A stretch of 64,000 nucleotides of DNA from Phycomyces blakesleeanus NRRL 1555(-) (taxonomy: Eukaryota > Mucoromycota > Mucoromycetes > Mucorales > Phycomycetaceae). The position numbers and the translations under genes were made by a program. This document shows, piece after piece, positions 1 through 11,007 of this stretch. Under the pieces are notes generated by a model. That model had not been told where the DNA came from. It did no database searches and saw nothing but the letters and a program-made list of their open reading frames with translations. The stretch lies in assembly GCF_001638985.1 (NCBI RefSeq), contig NW_017265151.1, forward strand, positions 869,757 to 933,756. Reading direction: 5' to 3'. Each line of letters begins with the position of its first letter. Positions within the stretch are counted from its first letter, which is position 1.

Positions 1-1014
1 CAGTTTTCTTCTGCTGAAGAAAGAACGTTTTCAATTCTATCTCGAATCATGTTAATCGACAATCCGCCGCTCATCGATCCTTCTGAGACACGATTGATGT
101 ATCTCTTGCTTGGTTCTATCCCTAGACTACTGCATGCACTTGATGATGATGAGACATTGGATCCATCCACAGTTGAGCTAGCGAATAAGATGACTCAGCT
201 ATTTGAACGTTACTCGCTACCAGATGTACAGCGAATCCTAGCGACATATCCCAAGCAAAAGGCCAAATTCCAAAAAGACTATCTTGAGCAAATGCTGGGG
301 TCTATACGCGATATTTTTTTACCAAAATACGGCAAGACAGCTCTTATGTTTTCAATCTTATTGGTGAAGAACAAGATGCCATTCTATCGAGAGAAAGGCT
401 TGATGATGATCGAAAATCTGGTTCCATATGTTACTGGAAAGACCAATTGGCCCGGTGGCTCTAATAGCCCTATTCCAATAGATATTGCTTCACTCGAACC
501 TCTTTTACAATTAATTCAAACAGATTTTGGGGACAAGGCTTTATCTATTCTCAACGAGCAGATTACAGCAATATATGTCGAACCCAAATCAGAGGATTCT
601 ACAGGGAGCTCCAGCGATATTCTTTGGGGATTCAGTAACTCGACCGCTGCAGCAGCACGCGCTACCCGCCACAACGTGAATGCCGTTGTATTTGAATGCT
701 CTTCAATCACAAACGAAGCTCCTATAGAGCATAATATACAGTTCTCCATTGAGGACTTTACCATATTAACAGGCGAGAATATGGCCCGCGAGGACAATAT
801 GACGAAGCGTTACATAGAAGAACGTACAAGTAACATACACGACAACCAGCAGTATGGCGATGATTTGATGAATGCCCTCAAAGACCTCGACGACTTTTTT
901 AATGAGGATGTCGAGGCGACACCCATGTCACCCTCCAGTTCACTTACTTCATACCATCGAGTGACACATGAATACCATCCCTCGGACACCCCTTCTGTTA
1001 CTAGCAGTAGATAA
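1..1014 (+). CDS. Furry/Tao3/Mor2-type cell morphogenesis protein, C-terminal part (5' truncated by window)
   Basis: An open frame runs in from the left edge, starting in the first codon of the window, and ends at TAG 1012-1014, so this is the 3' end of a longer gene. About 337 residues are visible. The first two thirds are helical, leucine-rich and HEAT-like, including IPRLLHALDDDE near residue 40 and KYGKTALMFSILLVKNKMPF near residue 110. The tail is acidic and serine-rich and looks disordered. This resembles the C-terminal domain of the Furry/PAG1/Tao3/Mor2 scaffold family, which works with NDR/Orb6 kinases in polarised growth; most of such a protein (over 2000 residues in the family) would lie to the left. 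The methionine at 49 is internal, because the frame is open upstream of it. The family assignment is from remembered similarity and is moderate. Confidence 0.6.
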   Translation, partial: QFSSAEERTFSILSRIMLIDNPPLIDPSETRLMYLLLGSIPRLLHALDDDETLDPSTVELANKMTQLFERYSLPDVQRILATYPKQKAKFQKDYLEQMLGSIRDIFLPKYGKTALMFSILLVKNKMPFYREKGLMMIENLVPYVTGKTNWPGGSNSPIPIDIASLEPLLQLIQTDFGDKALSILNEQITAIYVEPKSEDSTGSSSDILWGFSNSTAAAARATRHNVNAVVFECSSITNEAPIEHNIQFSIEDFTILTGENMAREDNMTKRYIEERTSNIHDNQQYGDDLMNALKDLDDFFNEDVEATPMSPSSSLTSYHRVTHEYHPSDTPSVTSSR

Positions 1015-1237
1015 TCCCATTATAAGAACACACTCCAAAAGGATATAACCCGTATAGACTCGTAAATCATCAAGTTTACAATATTTTATTTTTGAAGTGA
1101 ATAACAAATAATTAACACGGTTTCGACGGTTTACTCTGCTTCAGCCCCATCATTGTTATTCTTCTTCTTTATGCTTCTCCTCTCAATAAATAAGAACATA
1201 ATCTATACTGTCTTTATAAATAATAATATTTAGAGTA

Positions 1238-1764
1238 TTAAAATTTTCTATCCAACTGAGAATGAGTCGAGACAACTTTCCGGTGGTTGAATGTAATAAA
1301 CGATGGTCGTGTGTCAATTTTATCAATAGTTCTAAAGACATAATATCAGCTTTAAGTGTATATGTAAATCTCGGTATACATACTGCTTGGCAATCTCGGC
1401 TTCCATCAAAATGTTCTTGAAAGAATCGGCAGATAATAAGACACCAATGAGTGTGACAATAGCTGAGACCAGGCATTCAACGATAATCTACCATGTATTA
1501 AACACTTTAATACGCTATTTGTTTTTGTTAACTCTCAGATATTTTAGTTTTGTACTTCAATTGGAATGTCAATGGAGGCTTGATCTACTGCCTTAAGATA
1601 GGCGAGATCTGTGATGATACATAAAATAAGTAAGACTATTGTAGATGATATTAACGCGCAATCTACACTGTACACTCACGCTCATAGGTAGAGTAGGCAG
1701 CATGAGCGAGAAAAAGTGTGCCAATAAGACCAATGAGTCTACCAAGCTGCTGACTACTGCTCAT
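1238..1764 (-). CDS. EMC5: ER membrane protein complex subunit 5 (EMC5/MMgT family), spliced
   Basis: Four exons (1764-1680, 1608-1556, 1487-1384, 1331-1238) join to 111 residues; every junction is GT-AG. The N-terminus has a hydrophobic helix with the motif LFLAHAAYSTYEH, typical of the family. A conserved loop ends in SIDIPIE, a second hydrophobic helix follows (VECLVSAIVTLIGVLL), and the tail contains DTRPSFITFNHR, matching the family signature near the C-terminus. The length fits EMC5, which is usually 105-135 residues. EMC5 is a two-pass subunit of the EMC insertase, which inserts tail-anchored and polytopic proteins into the endoplasmic reticulum membrane. It lies 186 bases downstream of the prefoldin gene, on the same strand. 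The older name membrane magnesium transporter refers to the same family. Confidence 0.88.
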
Positions 1765-1950
1765 CAGAAAAATATTAAATACTTGTAGACTAAGTTGTGT
1801 GTGTGTGTGGGCTGTAGAGAAGTTCCCTTTTTGCAATTCTCATTTTCCAAAGACAGAGAAACTCCGCTAATTTTTTCAAAAAGGATTCCCAACCACAGCA
1901 TCTTCCATTCTCTAAACTTTATTTGTTGACAATGTAGATTCTTTAATCTC

Positions 1951-2838
1951 TTAAGAGGATTCTGTAGCCTGTCGTACCAGACGTCTCTGCTTAACATCCC
2001 AGTTATATACGCGCGCTGTGTCTGTAATGAGGGGAAAACAAAAGTGAAGTCAAGGATATTATTTGTGTGTGAACCTGTACACACAACTTTTCGATTATAT
2101 CTATTATTCAAAAGGATACTGACTTCCATTGTTGTGATCTGATCTCTCAAGAACTCAAGGTCCTCGATTGTATTTCTCAAAGATGACTTTGCAGTTTGCA
2201 ACTTTGATCCCAAAAGATCAGTAGCTTCTTCAAATGTGTACTCGAGCATAACATTAGCCTTTAACAGAAGTAAAATCCCCAGTTAGCCAGGAAATAGTAT
2301 TTCTTTTTTCTTTTCTTTTTCACATCCAAAATCCTTTCACTTACACCTAACCAAAGGTATACAGAGTTCGTTGCCTCCAACTTGGCCTGTGCATAAAGAG
2401 TATCATTCAACTCGAAATCGGTATAGACTGGCTCATCAGTTGCCTGTTTCTCGGTCAAAAATCCAACCATAGCCAAAGTTTTTTCAATCTCGGGGATCTT
2501 TTCTTCTAACACCTTTCTACGCTGTAGCAAGTTGACTTCCATAAATTTGTATTTGCTATTATAATGATCGTAAGATGACATTCATTTTACTTTCTCTCAT
2601 AGCCAGATGACCAACCTAACTGCCTCCTGGAACTTCTTCAGGACAACCTCGACGGGTTCTGCTTCCGAGACATAGTCTTCTACGCGTTCCTGTCAACAAG
2701 ATATATATAAATTAGAAGAACTGCCAAACTCGGATTTTCTGAATCAAATCATCCGCGACAAAGTAGTACACCCACCACAAAAGGAGATCGCGGGATGCCT
2801 CTAGGATTTGTTTCCATCTTATCTGTGCTGGATGCCAT
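1951..2838 (-). CDS. PAC10: Prefoldin subunit 3 (VBP1/Pac10/Gim2), spliced
   Basis: Five exons (2838-2776, 2689-2616, 2555-2345, 2258-2120, 2021-1951) give 185 residues. The start is the ATG in the frame that yields NPRGIPRSPFVERVEDYV, the conserved N-terminal segment of prefoldin 3. Next come KYKFMEVNLLQRR and EKIPEIEKTL (first coiled-coil helix), FELNDTLYAQA and VYLWLGANVMLEY (beta hairpins), and EDLEFLRDQITTMEVNTARV with YNWDVKQRR (second helix), all in the expected order for an alpha-type prefoldin subunit. The protein is part of the heterohexameric prefoldin chaperone that delivers nascent actin and tubulin to the CCT chaperonin in the cytosol. It is complete, with no missing segment. 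Confidence 0.93.
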
Positions 2839-3256
2839 TGGTACAATGTCGCTTTACTTGAAGTCATTTTGAGATCCACCTGGAAAAAGTAATGATCAAG
2901 CACATCCAACGTCATCATTCGGGGGTTTAATGTGTTAGTATTCACGGTGCAATGAGCCGAAAGAGGAACAGAAAGCAAGAAGTACAAGTGGATCAAACTT
3001 CAGACTTTGTCTTCTTTATTAATCCCTGGTGTGTAATATATATGTATATTATATTTATTCATTTTTAAGCCTAATTTTACTCAATAAAGCATGGTATATA
3101 ATAAAGATCATGAAAGAACAAATATTCTTATATATAAACACTGGTTACTATTGGGTCATAAAAAATACTGTCTCTTCTGGAAAATCTGTTTTTTATCGTA
3201 TTGAAATAAGAATTGACTAATTTACTAGTAAACTAATAAAAAGATACAAATGCAAA
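2839..3256. other. Intergenic spacer
   Basis: This stretch lies between the start of the prefoldin gene and the end of the F-box gene. It is AT-rich and I see no coding potential. It should hold the promoter of the prefoldin gene on its left side and the F-box terminator on its right. Confidence 0.6.
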
Positions 3257-5200
3257 TTAATCTAAAACAAGACATTTTATATCACCTCTAAAATATTTTG
3301 TATCATTGGCTTTGATTCCGATTGAGTATTTGTCGATTTGCCGAAAATCAAGAGAAGTATGCCCTCTACAAAGATCTTCGCGTATTTTGTTATCCAAATG
3401 ACTTTTTACAGAGAAATTGGTGCTATGATCTTGATATAAATAATCATCTGGTAGTTGACGGTTATTTCCATACACTTTGGAAAACGGTTTAAAATCAAAT
3501 GGATAAAAGAACTGGTGAATCTGATCCGCATCTTTCTTTCCGAGTATTCGAAAATCTTGCTTCCATCTCCAAGGGTAGGTATATGACCAACTTAAATGAA
3601 TCCAAATTGATTTTATAGTATGTTGTGTTTTGTTACTTATATCTATATTAGCTGGCTTGCTAATATTTGGATCAAAGTACTCAAGAGGATAAGACAAAAC
3701 TAGTAGATTGATCGAGTCTTTGAAACCGTCATAGTTATATGAAAGTCTAAAAGAAATCCGATTTAGAATAAGAGCCTTGAAATGAGTGTGCGCCATGTCG
3801 ATAAATAGATTATTTGATTTTCCAGCTGAGCCGCCATAAATACATATCTTGTCCAGTTTCATGTAGTTTAGATTTCTACAGCGATATGATATGTATTGAA
3901 ATGTAGCCGAATCCAATTTCATATTCGTGAATTCAATTATCCTTAGGCCATGCGGTGCTACGTTGACACTATCCTTTAGAGTTCCTGACATTTCTCCGCC
4001 TTGGATTTTTAATCTTTTGGGTACTGCGCAACGATCCAAGAGAATATCTAAGGCAACATATGTCCCGTATAATTGTATCTTTAGATCAGTGAGGCTTGGA
4101 TAACAATTAAATGAGTCGAATAGGTTGGACGTCTTTTCTGAGTGTGAGGTAATTCTCAAACATAATGTTTCGAGTGTTGAAAAACATAGAAGCGTAAATG
4201 ATTTTAAGATTTTAGAAAGCACTTTGACTTCATCAAGAGAGTGTGCTAGCTTATAAGATAAATGATTTATATGGGTACCAAACGGACGCAATAACTCCCA
4301 TATAACCAAGTAGCCTTGTTCGTTTTCTACACCTTGAGATATCTTGAGACGCTTCAGTCTGGGGAACGCATAAGGCAGGCTTTCGAACATCAAAACTGCT
4401 TCATTGTATTTGTTCCTTTGGTTTTCATCTTCTTCATTAGGATTCCACCGTAGAGTTTCAACTTTTGGGTATTTACGGGCAAAGTAACACAACCATCGAT
4501 AATCCATCACTTTGCAAGTAACAACTAGTTTTGTTATGTTCGCAGCGGGTATTGTATTGTTGATCGTTTCAAGTTCTTTTTCAGAGAGTATTCTGAGCTC
4601 AGTATGGAGAGATAAATGAGTTAATCGCGGCAATTTGGTGTGAAGTGTATCAATATCCTTTGGCCCGAATTTTACTGCCCAGGTATCTAACTCTTGAAAA
4701 TGACTAGAGCATACAAGTCGTTTGAGACGTGATAGATCCGAAAGCACGTCGAGAAAGCCCCGAGTTATATTCTCCTCCGAAAAATCCAAATATATTTCTA
4801 ATTCAGACAATGCTTTCCAAGGATTCGAATACTCTGTCTGTGAAAATCCGGCTTTTCTTAAATGAAAATAGCTTATATCAAGGCGATTTATATTCTGAAA
4901 TAGTTGCTGGAGAACCCTCAATTGATGGCTACTTGCATCCGTGTGTCTATCTAGATACAAGTGCCGTACATATTGACCGTTTTTCTGATATGTTGATCCT
5001 TCAATTGAATTTATGTCACACATAGCTTTCAATTTCTTTTGATTGAATATTGTGGTGTAGTTCCATAGAGCCATATTGAAAGGTGTGTACCAGGATTTGC
5101 AGACTGCAATACATCTACTTTTATCCTTTGGCGAGAGGAATTCGGCCACTTTAGAAAGTATTTCGATCGGTAATTCGAATGCCATCATGAGCAAGAGCAA
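3257..5200 (-). CDS. F-box and leucine-rich-repeat-like protein
   Basis: A single uninterrupted frame of 647 residues. The N-terminus, FELPIEILSKVAEFLSPKDK followed by SRCIAVCKSWYTPF, is a clear F-box (about residues 7-50). The rest is made of irregular leucine-rich units such as LPRLTHLSLHTELRIL and YPKVETLRW. This is the usual build of the expanded mucoralean F-box family, which recruits targets to SCF (Skp1-Cullin-F-box) ubiquitin ligases. Three methionines lie close together at the start (5200, 5188 and 5185); the innermost sits directly before the F-box and is an equally good start. The substrate cannot be told from sequence. No introns are needed. Confidence 0.82.
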   Translation of the reverse strand: MLLLMMAFELPIEILSKVAEFLSPKDKSRCIAVCKSWYTPFNMALWNYTTIFNQKKLKAMCDINSIEGSTYQKNGQYVRHLYLDRHTDASSHQLRVLQQLFQNINRLDISYFHLRKAGFSQTEYSNPWKALSELEIYLDFSEENITRGFLDVLSDLSRLKRLVCSSHFQELDTWAVKFGPKDIDTLHTKLPRLTHLSLHTELRILSEKELETINNTIPAANITKLVVTCKVMDYRWLCYFARKYPKVETLRWNPNEEDENQRNKYNEAVLMFESLPYAFPRLKRLKISQGVENEQGYLVIWELLRPFGTHINHLSYKLAHSLDEVKVLSKILKSFTLLCFSTLETLCLRITSHSEKTSNLFDSFNCYPSLTDLKIQLYGTYVALDILLDRCAVPKRLKIQGGEMSGTLKDSVNVAPHGLRIIEFTNMKLDSATFQYISYRCRNLNYMKLDKICIYGGSAGKSNNLFIDMAHTHFKALILNRISFRLSYNYDGFKDSINLLVLSYPLEYFDPNISKPANIDISNKTQHTIKSIWIHLSWSYTYPWRWKQDFRILGKKDADQIHQFFYPFDFKPFSKVYGNNRQLPDDYLYQDHSTNFSVKSHLDNKIREDLCRGHTSLDFRQIDKYSIGIKANDTKYFRGDIKCLVLD

Positions 5201-6015
5201 GAAGAAATTGTACTTTGGAAAGAATGTGACAATGGGTCTGTTATATATACCATGGTTTCACCACGTAGCCGGAGATTGGACAAGATCTGACTCTGACAGA
5301 AGTAATAGATGGCACAGAAGAACTTCTCCAGTGAAAACTGTTATTGTGTAAGAAAGCATATTTCAAGATTTTATTAAAATAATAAGTGTTCATCAGGTAA
5401 GGCAAGGCAAGGTGAAGTAAACGAATAAAATAATTAGATTTAGCTCAAGGATAAAATGAGGCAGACAATATGTGTCTTGAATAAGTTTTGAGCGGTATAA
5501 AAGTGAGTATCCGTGAAGCTTTGATCGATTCTTTGGCCTAAGATAGTGTTGTACATGACTTTTGGCTACGTATCAAACTCAAAGTTTTGGAAGAAATACA
5601 TTCCTAATATTAGAATATGTAAATATAGACTTGGCTCGATTGCGCTGACTGTATTATTAGTATAAATCATTATTGTGTATAATATTAATCGGTGAAAACT
5701 AGGCCGATGACTAAAATAATCCTCTAATTGACTTGTAAAAGTTCTCTCTTTAAATACTTTATACTATAGTAAACTATACAGGTACCAAAGATTACAAGCA
5801 GTAGACGCTATAAAGGATAAATGCTACAAAATAGTTTGCAATTGCTCACCGTACACCTGTAGGTTCAGGCTATTATATATATGGGCACAGTAATACGAAG
5901 CTTATAAAAAATAGTATAGAGCAATTATGAAACTGATCATAAGTAATAATAACTAAAGCATTCAAATTTCAAACAAAAAATGATATATATGTTTAGTATT
6001 GAAATAAAAAAATAA
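5201..6015. other. Intergenic spacer
   Basis: AT-rich DNA with no convincing frame. It presumably holds the promoter of the F-box gene at its left end. I see no RNA gene or long repeat. Confidence 0.5.
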
Positions 6016-6820
6016 TTACTTGGGATGGCCTTCTTTGGTCTCAATCACGGTCTGTCATCGATGTTGCATGATATATGCTAAAGTTGATGCAAGTTCGAAC
6101 CCTATTCTTTGCCACTCTTGTTGCACTAAAGCCTTTAAGTCACAAATGTTGTTGGTACTGGCCATCGCATTACTCATACGCCCCTCGGTAGTCCACCAAA
6201 GATGCTCAGTAAGGTTGAGATCCAGGCTCTGAGATGCCTGGTAGTCAAGTCCCCAAATATTATGGTTATCTTTCCACCATCTCAAATATAGCTCAGTATG
6301 ACAGATGATGTTGTCTTTTTGGATCATGAAGTGCCTGTTCTGTTCTCTTGAAAGGATTTTTGGAACCAAAGGAGGAGAGTTCTAAGACAGTGTTCACGTA
6401 TTGGTCTAGTTTTATATTGCCAGCTAGGAACACCAAAGGTTCCTAAATACATTGTCCTAGAGCCAGCTCCAAATCATCACACTTACTCTTCCCTCATTTG
6501 GTTATCTCAATGATTCTTTCTTTCTTTATACATTTCGCCAGCTTTTCTGATAGCTTTGACTCCTCTATCATTACCTTTGACTGTAAATCTTGATTCATTG
6601 GACATTTGACAAATTAACATGAGCATGAGCCCATTCTGGTCGTCTTTTTCTTCTTGCGGTTTTCTGCCAAGGCTTGGCTTATGTGTTGCGATATATGAAC
6701 CAAAGCTTAAATGCGTAAGGCGTCGAACTACTATGGCTTTCAATCCTATCTTCAATGTGTATATTCTTCCGGATTATTTTACTTGGCTCAGGCTGACTCT
6801 GTTTCTTTGACTCTCTTAAT
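6016..6820 (-). pseudogene. Decayed Tc1/mariner-type transposase
   Basis: Three blocks of one transposase lie on the minus strand in broken frames. The promoter-distal block (6755-6507) reads RRLTHLSFGSYIATHKPSLG and then SNESRFTVKGNDRGVKAIRK, the region of the first catalytic Asp (family motif DESRF, here NESRF). A middle block (about 6500-6370) is interrupted by several stops. The last block (6369-6055) reads HFMIQKDNIICHTELYLRW and then SLDLNLTEHLWW, matching the family motif SPDLNPIEHLW. After one more in-frame TGA, the frame ends with QTVIETKEGHPK at 6016. The N-terminal helix-turn-helix region is not readable. The Asp of the first motif has become Asn and there are several stops, so the copy is inactive. 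No clear terminal inverted repeats were found. Confidence 0.85.
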
Positions 6821-7963
6821 GCTGAATTTGACTATCGGCAGACTCGTGTCAACAGTGGCGTAAATGTTTGCGCCTTAATTTGCATAAATGCATACACATA
6901 ATTCATCCGTGTTTGCAAGGATTGGCTTTCATGTATAGAACACAGGTGATAGTTGATGAAATTGTGTTTTGAATGTTGTAATCGATCAATAGAATGGGAA
7001 TAAAGCAACGTTTTTATTTTTATTTTATAGATTTCTTTTGGCTGTTTTTGGGTGCAGGTCGATTTTTTTTTTCAGTGTGAGTGTATTATTTTATTTTATT
7101 TTATTTTATTTTTTTAATTTTTAATTTTAATTTCTTTTTATTTGATTTATTTTTTAATTTTAATTTTAATTTTTTATTTTTAATTTATAAAAAAAAATTG
7201 AAAAAACACAAAAAAAAAACACAAAACAAAAATTGAAAAAACAAAAAAAAAATCAAAATCTATATAAAATGATTTGAGAAAATCAATTTATATAAATTTT
7301 GATTGGTTCATTTTCATTTATTTTATTGAATTTATTTACCATTGGTGGCCAGCCAATGATGAATGTGGGATCTCCCTGTTGGACGAGAAAATTTTCAAAA
7401 AACTCGCAGTGGGCAACAGATAGGTTATCAGCATTCTACACCTGCATAGACATCGCGTGGTTTATATAGTTTGGTTTATAGGTCTTCAACTGTGAAAGTC
7501 TTTCGACCGGTTTACTAAGGCCACATCTATGAGCAGACTACGTAGATAACCGCCACAATAAAGATCTGAAAAATTTGCAAACTTTTGGCCCCTTTTTATA
7601 GACAAAATGGTTCAATTCTTGTACGACCTTTTGCAATTGAAAGAAAGTCACGGAACGTGAAAATTAAAATGATTGGTGTTTGAAAAATGAGTCAATGACT
7701 TTTAAATCGTTTTTATTGGCTTTTAAAATTATGACGCCATATGAAAAAAGAGTCCTTGGGGTTGAAATAAAAAAGTCACATCAGAGAGAGAAAACCGAGG
7801 CGGCTAAAAAGAAAAGTCACCGCAAAAATGGCTCATAGTGTTAGGAAGGATATTGGATACGTGACTTATTATTTCTAGGTGACGTCTATTGTTCTATAAG
7901 GTTCTATGAGAAAGAAAATATTCAGTGTGTGAGTAATTTGGTGATTGCATAGTATCTAAAGCG

Positions 7964-8120
7964 TACACGGCCGTTTGCTGCCCAAAGTAAAACGAACTTC
8001 TTTAAACGATTATTTTTTTAAAAAGAGAATATAAATCCAAGTATTTATGCTTTTTTAAACGGCTCCTATTTAAAATCCATTTAAAGGAGTTACACTACAA
8101 GAGGTACGCACGGCCGTTTT
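7964..8120. repeat. Inverted-repeat structure framed by two copies of an 8-base palindrome
   Basis: Two copies of CACGGCCGT (its last eight bases are palindromic) lie at about 7966-7974 and 8109-8117. Inside them AACTTCTTTAAA (7995-8006) faces TTTAAAGGAGTT (8080-8091), an inverted repeat with one mismatch. The nested symmetry suggests a small foldback or MITE-like element. There is no coding content. Confidence 0.4.
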
Positions 8121-10434
8121 GGCCGTTTTTGGTTTTTTCAAGAACTGAAAATCTCAAACATTATTTTTAATATTTTTTTGTTAAATCGTAAATCATCCAA
8201 TACTGGCAGGATTGTCTACAAATCAATATCTCTTCTTCTTTGGCATTAAATACATCCTCTTCAATGAGTGACGTGTGATATTCGGATTCAATAGAATTGG
8301 AACTTCACAAATTACAGCAATACATATTTGTATCTTTCTTTTTCATAAATATCAATAAACAATAATTGACCAAAAAATTGGCTTACTACGAGACTCATTT
8401 TTTAAGGACAAGACATTTTTTGTAGATAAAAGGGTATTTAAAATATAAAAAAATTGAAAAATACAAGACTTTTGCTTATATAGATATAACATTGGTTCTT
8501 ATTATTAAAATCCTTTGCAAATTTTATACAGCACATACAAAATATACAACAAAGCTTCTTACTCTCAGAGGCAGATATCGTTTACAAATATATATATATA
8601 TATATATATTAAAATCAATAGCTTCAAAACAGTAAACTTTATTGAATTCCAATATTTTTGTATTTTTAAGCGCAAAACTGTATTAGGCCTAAAGATTTGA
8701 ACTTTGGGAATGGGCTTTACATAAAGAAATCTTTAGAAAAGTAAAATAAGAATAAGAATTACTTGACTGTATTCGTAAGCCAATTAGATATCTAAATATT
8801 TATTCAAGAATGATTGATTAACGATGATATATCCAATATTCCTTTGAAGGCCTTTTCCTAAACTAACCGCAAATTGCTTTTGTAGACTTTATTAAACTGG
8901 TTTCAATTTCACATGTTATCATCTTATTCTCTCATATTTACAATGAGTAACGCGCTACGCAGAATATTTGACACAGCCAAAAAAAAAAAAAAAGATAGTC
9001 AATAGAGTCGTTAACCTGAATAAACAATTTTCTATTTTCATAATCATAATCATAATCGTATCTGCAAGAAAGGATAAAACTCAATATGTCTGTGTCTGTG
9101 TCTGTGTTTGTGTGTATTTGATTCTTCGACTGCATACTATCCCTGCAACCCTGAATGAGTATGACGTTGGTTTACAGCAATGTAAGAAAGGACTACGCAC
9201 TATCACAATGAGCCACACTCTATTATGGCGTTTATCATGCACCTAAATAACAAAAAAAAAACAGGGCATCTTGGATAAACCAGCATAAATCATTTGATCA
9301 CCTCCTGAAAATCCCTTTTCTTTTTTTATTATCATTTATTATTTGATCCTCAAGAATTCCTGTGTTACTTTCCACAATTATGTGCCAAGGATCAAGTATA
9401 GTAATGGTCAAGTAATTATTGTTTGTGTAAAGGCTGAACACATTCAAAGTCGTTTGATACTATGTCTTTTCTTTATATCACAATATCAAATTAAAGTGCT
9501 ACAAACAAGCAGCACACAATGGATATATTGGTAGCTTAAAAATTACATTTATTCATTCAAAGAAGAAGAAGATGAAAAAAGGTTCATTCTTGATTTTAAT
9601 TTTTTTTTTAATTGACAAGAAAATCTTACTTTATTGAAATGCCCAATATATATATATGTTCCTTTAACTTTCTTGTGTTCCAAGTTCACACAATCAATAT
9701 GATTTTAAGCCTTGTACTTCTTTCTTTAAATATATACAATTTTTTATTATTATTATTATTAATTTGATCAATCTGGTTAAAGCAAGTACAATATCTTTGT
9801 TTTCTGAAAGAGCATTTAATTTACTTATTTATTCCCACATGGTATATTTTATGTGTGAGAAATATATATATATAAAAAAAAGACGATGTTTTTGAAAGAG
9901 GAGAGGAGGCTTTGAAACAAATTAGATTAATGGCGGACTTGTTCTTTTTCCGTCAAAAGGAATAGCCTTATCTTGAGATCAAAATAATAATAATAATTAA
10001 AATTGAGACTTTTACAGTGTAACCTTTGGTATTGAGATATAATGTCAACTTTTGTACCTTGACGATATATAGTGTACGTTATGTATCTGTAAATTCGCTG
10101 CCTTTTTTTTTTTGGCTGATGTTCTTGTTGAGATTCTTTACCATATTTTCTGTTTATTTCTTATATAGATAAATAGATTATGTAGTTATCTATAAAATAT
10201 ATACATATTCCAATATGTAGAAGAAGAAAAATAAAGGTTCAAAATGGATAGTTGGTGTAGAGAAAGGTTTACTGGCAAAGAATTCTTATAGCTCCTTTTC
10301 TCTTTGTCTTTTGACAATTCTAATTGTTTTAGGCTCAGTTTCATCCCTTACAATTCCATCTTTATAGTTAGATACATAACTCTTACTTACATGGTTCACT
10401 GCAAAACATTAAGGAGGTATCCTTCTCTCTCTTG

Positions 10435-10503
10435 CATATATATATATATATATATACATTATTATTATTATTACTATTATTATTATTATTATTATTATTA
10501 TAC
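10435..10503. repeat. AT and TTA microsatellites
   Basis: An AT dinucleotide run is followed directly by an interrupted TTA trinucleotide run. Non-coding. Confidence 0.85.
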
Positions 10504-11007
10504 CATTAGATGTTTCAAAGAGTTTCAAAAAAACAAAAGTGATATTATTTTATACATGAGAAAATGTGTAAAAAGAAAAGAAAAGGCTAGATAGAGATTG
10601 ATAGAGAAGAGGTAAAGAAGCATTTACAACAACAACAACAAAAAAAAGTAATCTGAAAAAAAAATAAGAGAAGAAAGAGGTAAGATGGTGGTGACAAAGT
10701 GATAATGATGGAGGCGTGGTTGTGGTTGTGAAGGTTAGAAGAAGAAGGAGAAGGAGAAGAAAAAGAAGAAGAAAATATGTAAATGATAAAAAAAAAAGAA
10801 AGGTATTTGGGATATTGAGGGAAAAAAAAAGGGTTTGGGAATCTTGGTAATAATGGTAAGTAATAGAAAAAGGTAAAGAGGTGTTTTGTTGACCCAAAAG
10901 GAGTGAAGAGGAAGAGAATATAAAAGAAATTCAATCAATAAATAAATAAAGCAAAAAAATAATAATATAAATAATATAAATAATGATAATAAAACGTCCT
11001 TTTGGTT

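Larger units (their letters stand above)
6821..11007. other. Long AT-rich spacer with microsatellites
   Basis: There is no convincing gene over about 4.2 kb. The spacer holds TTTTA-rich low-complexity DNA (about 7080-7260), a short inverted-repeat structure at 7964-8120, TA runs near 8590, AT then TTA runs at 10435-10503, and purine-rich GAA runs around 10735-10800 just downstream of the CLIP-170 gene. Apparent frames over the last of these encode only poly-Phe/Tyr/Leu and are artefacts of the repeats. Confidence 0.6.

Noticed and set aside
10550..10938. Overlapping frames of about 115 residues rich in Phe, Leu, Ser and Tyr
   Set aside because: They translate GAA/AAG-type simple repeats; composition is the only reason they stay open.
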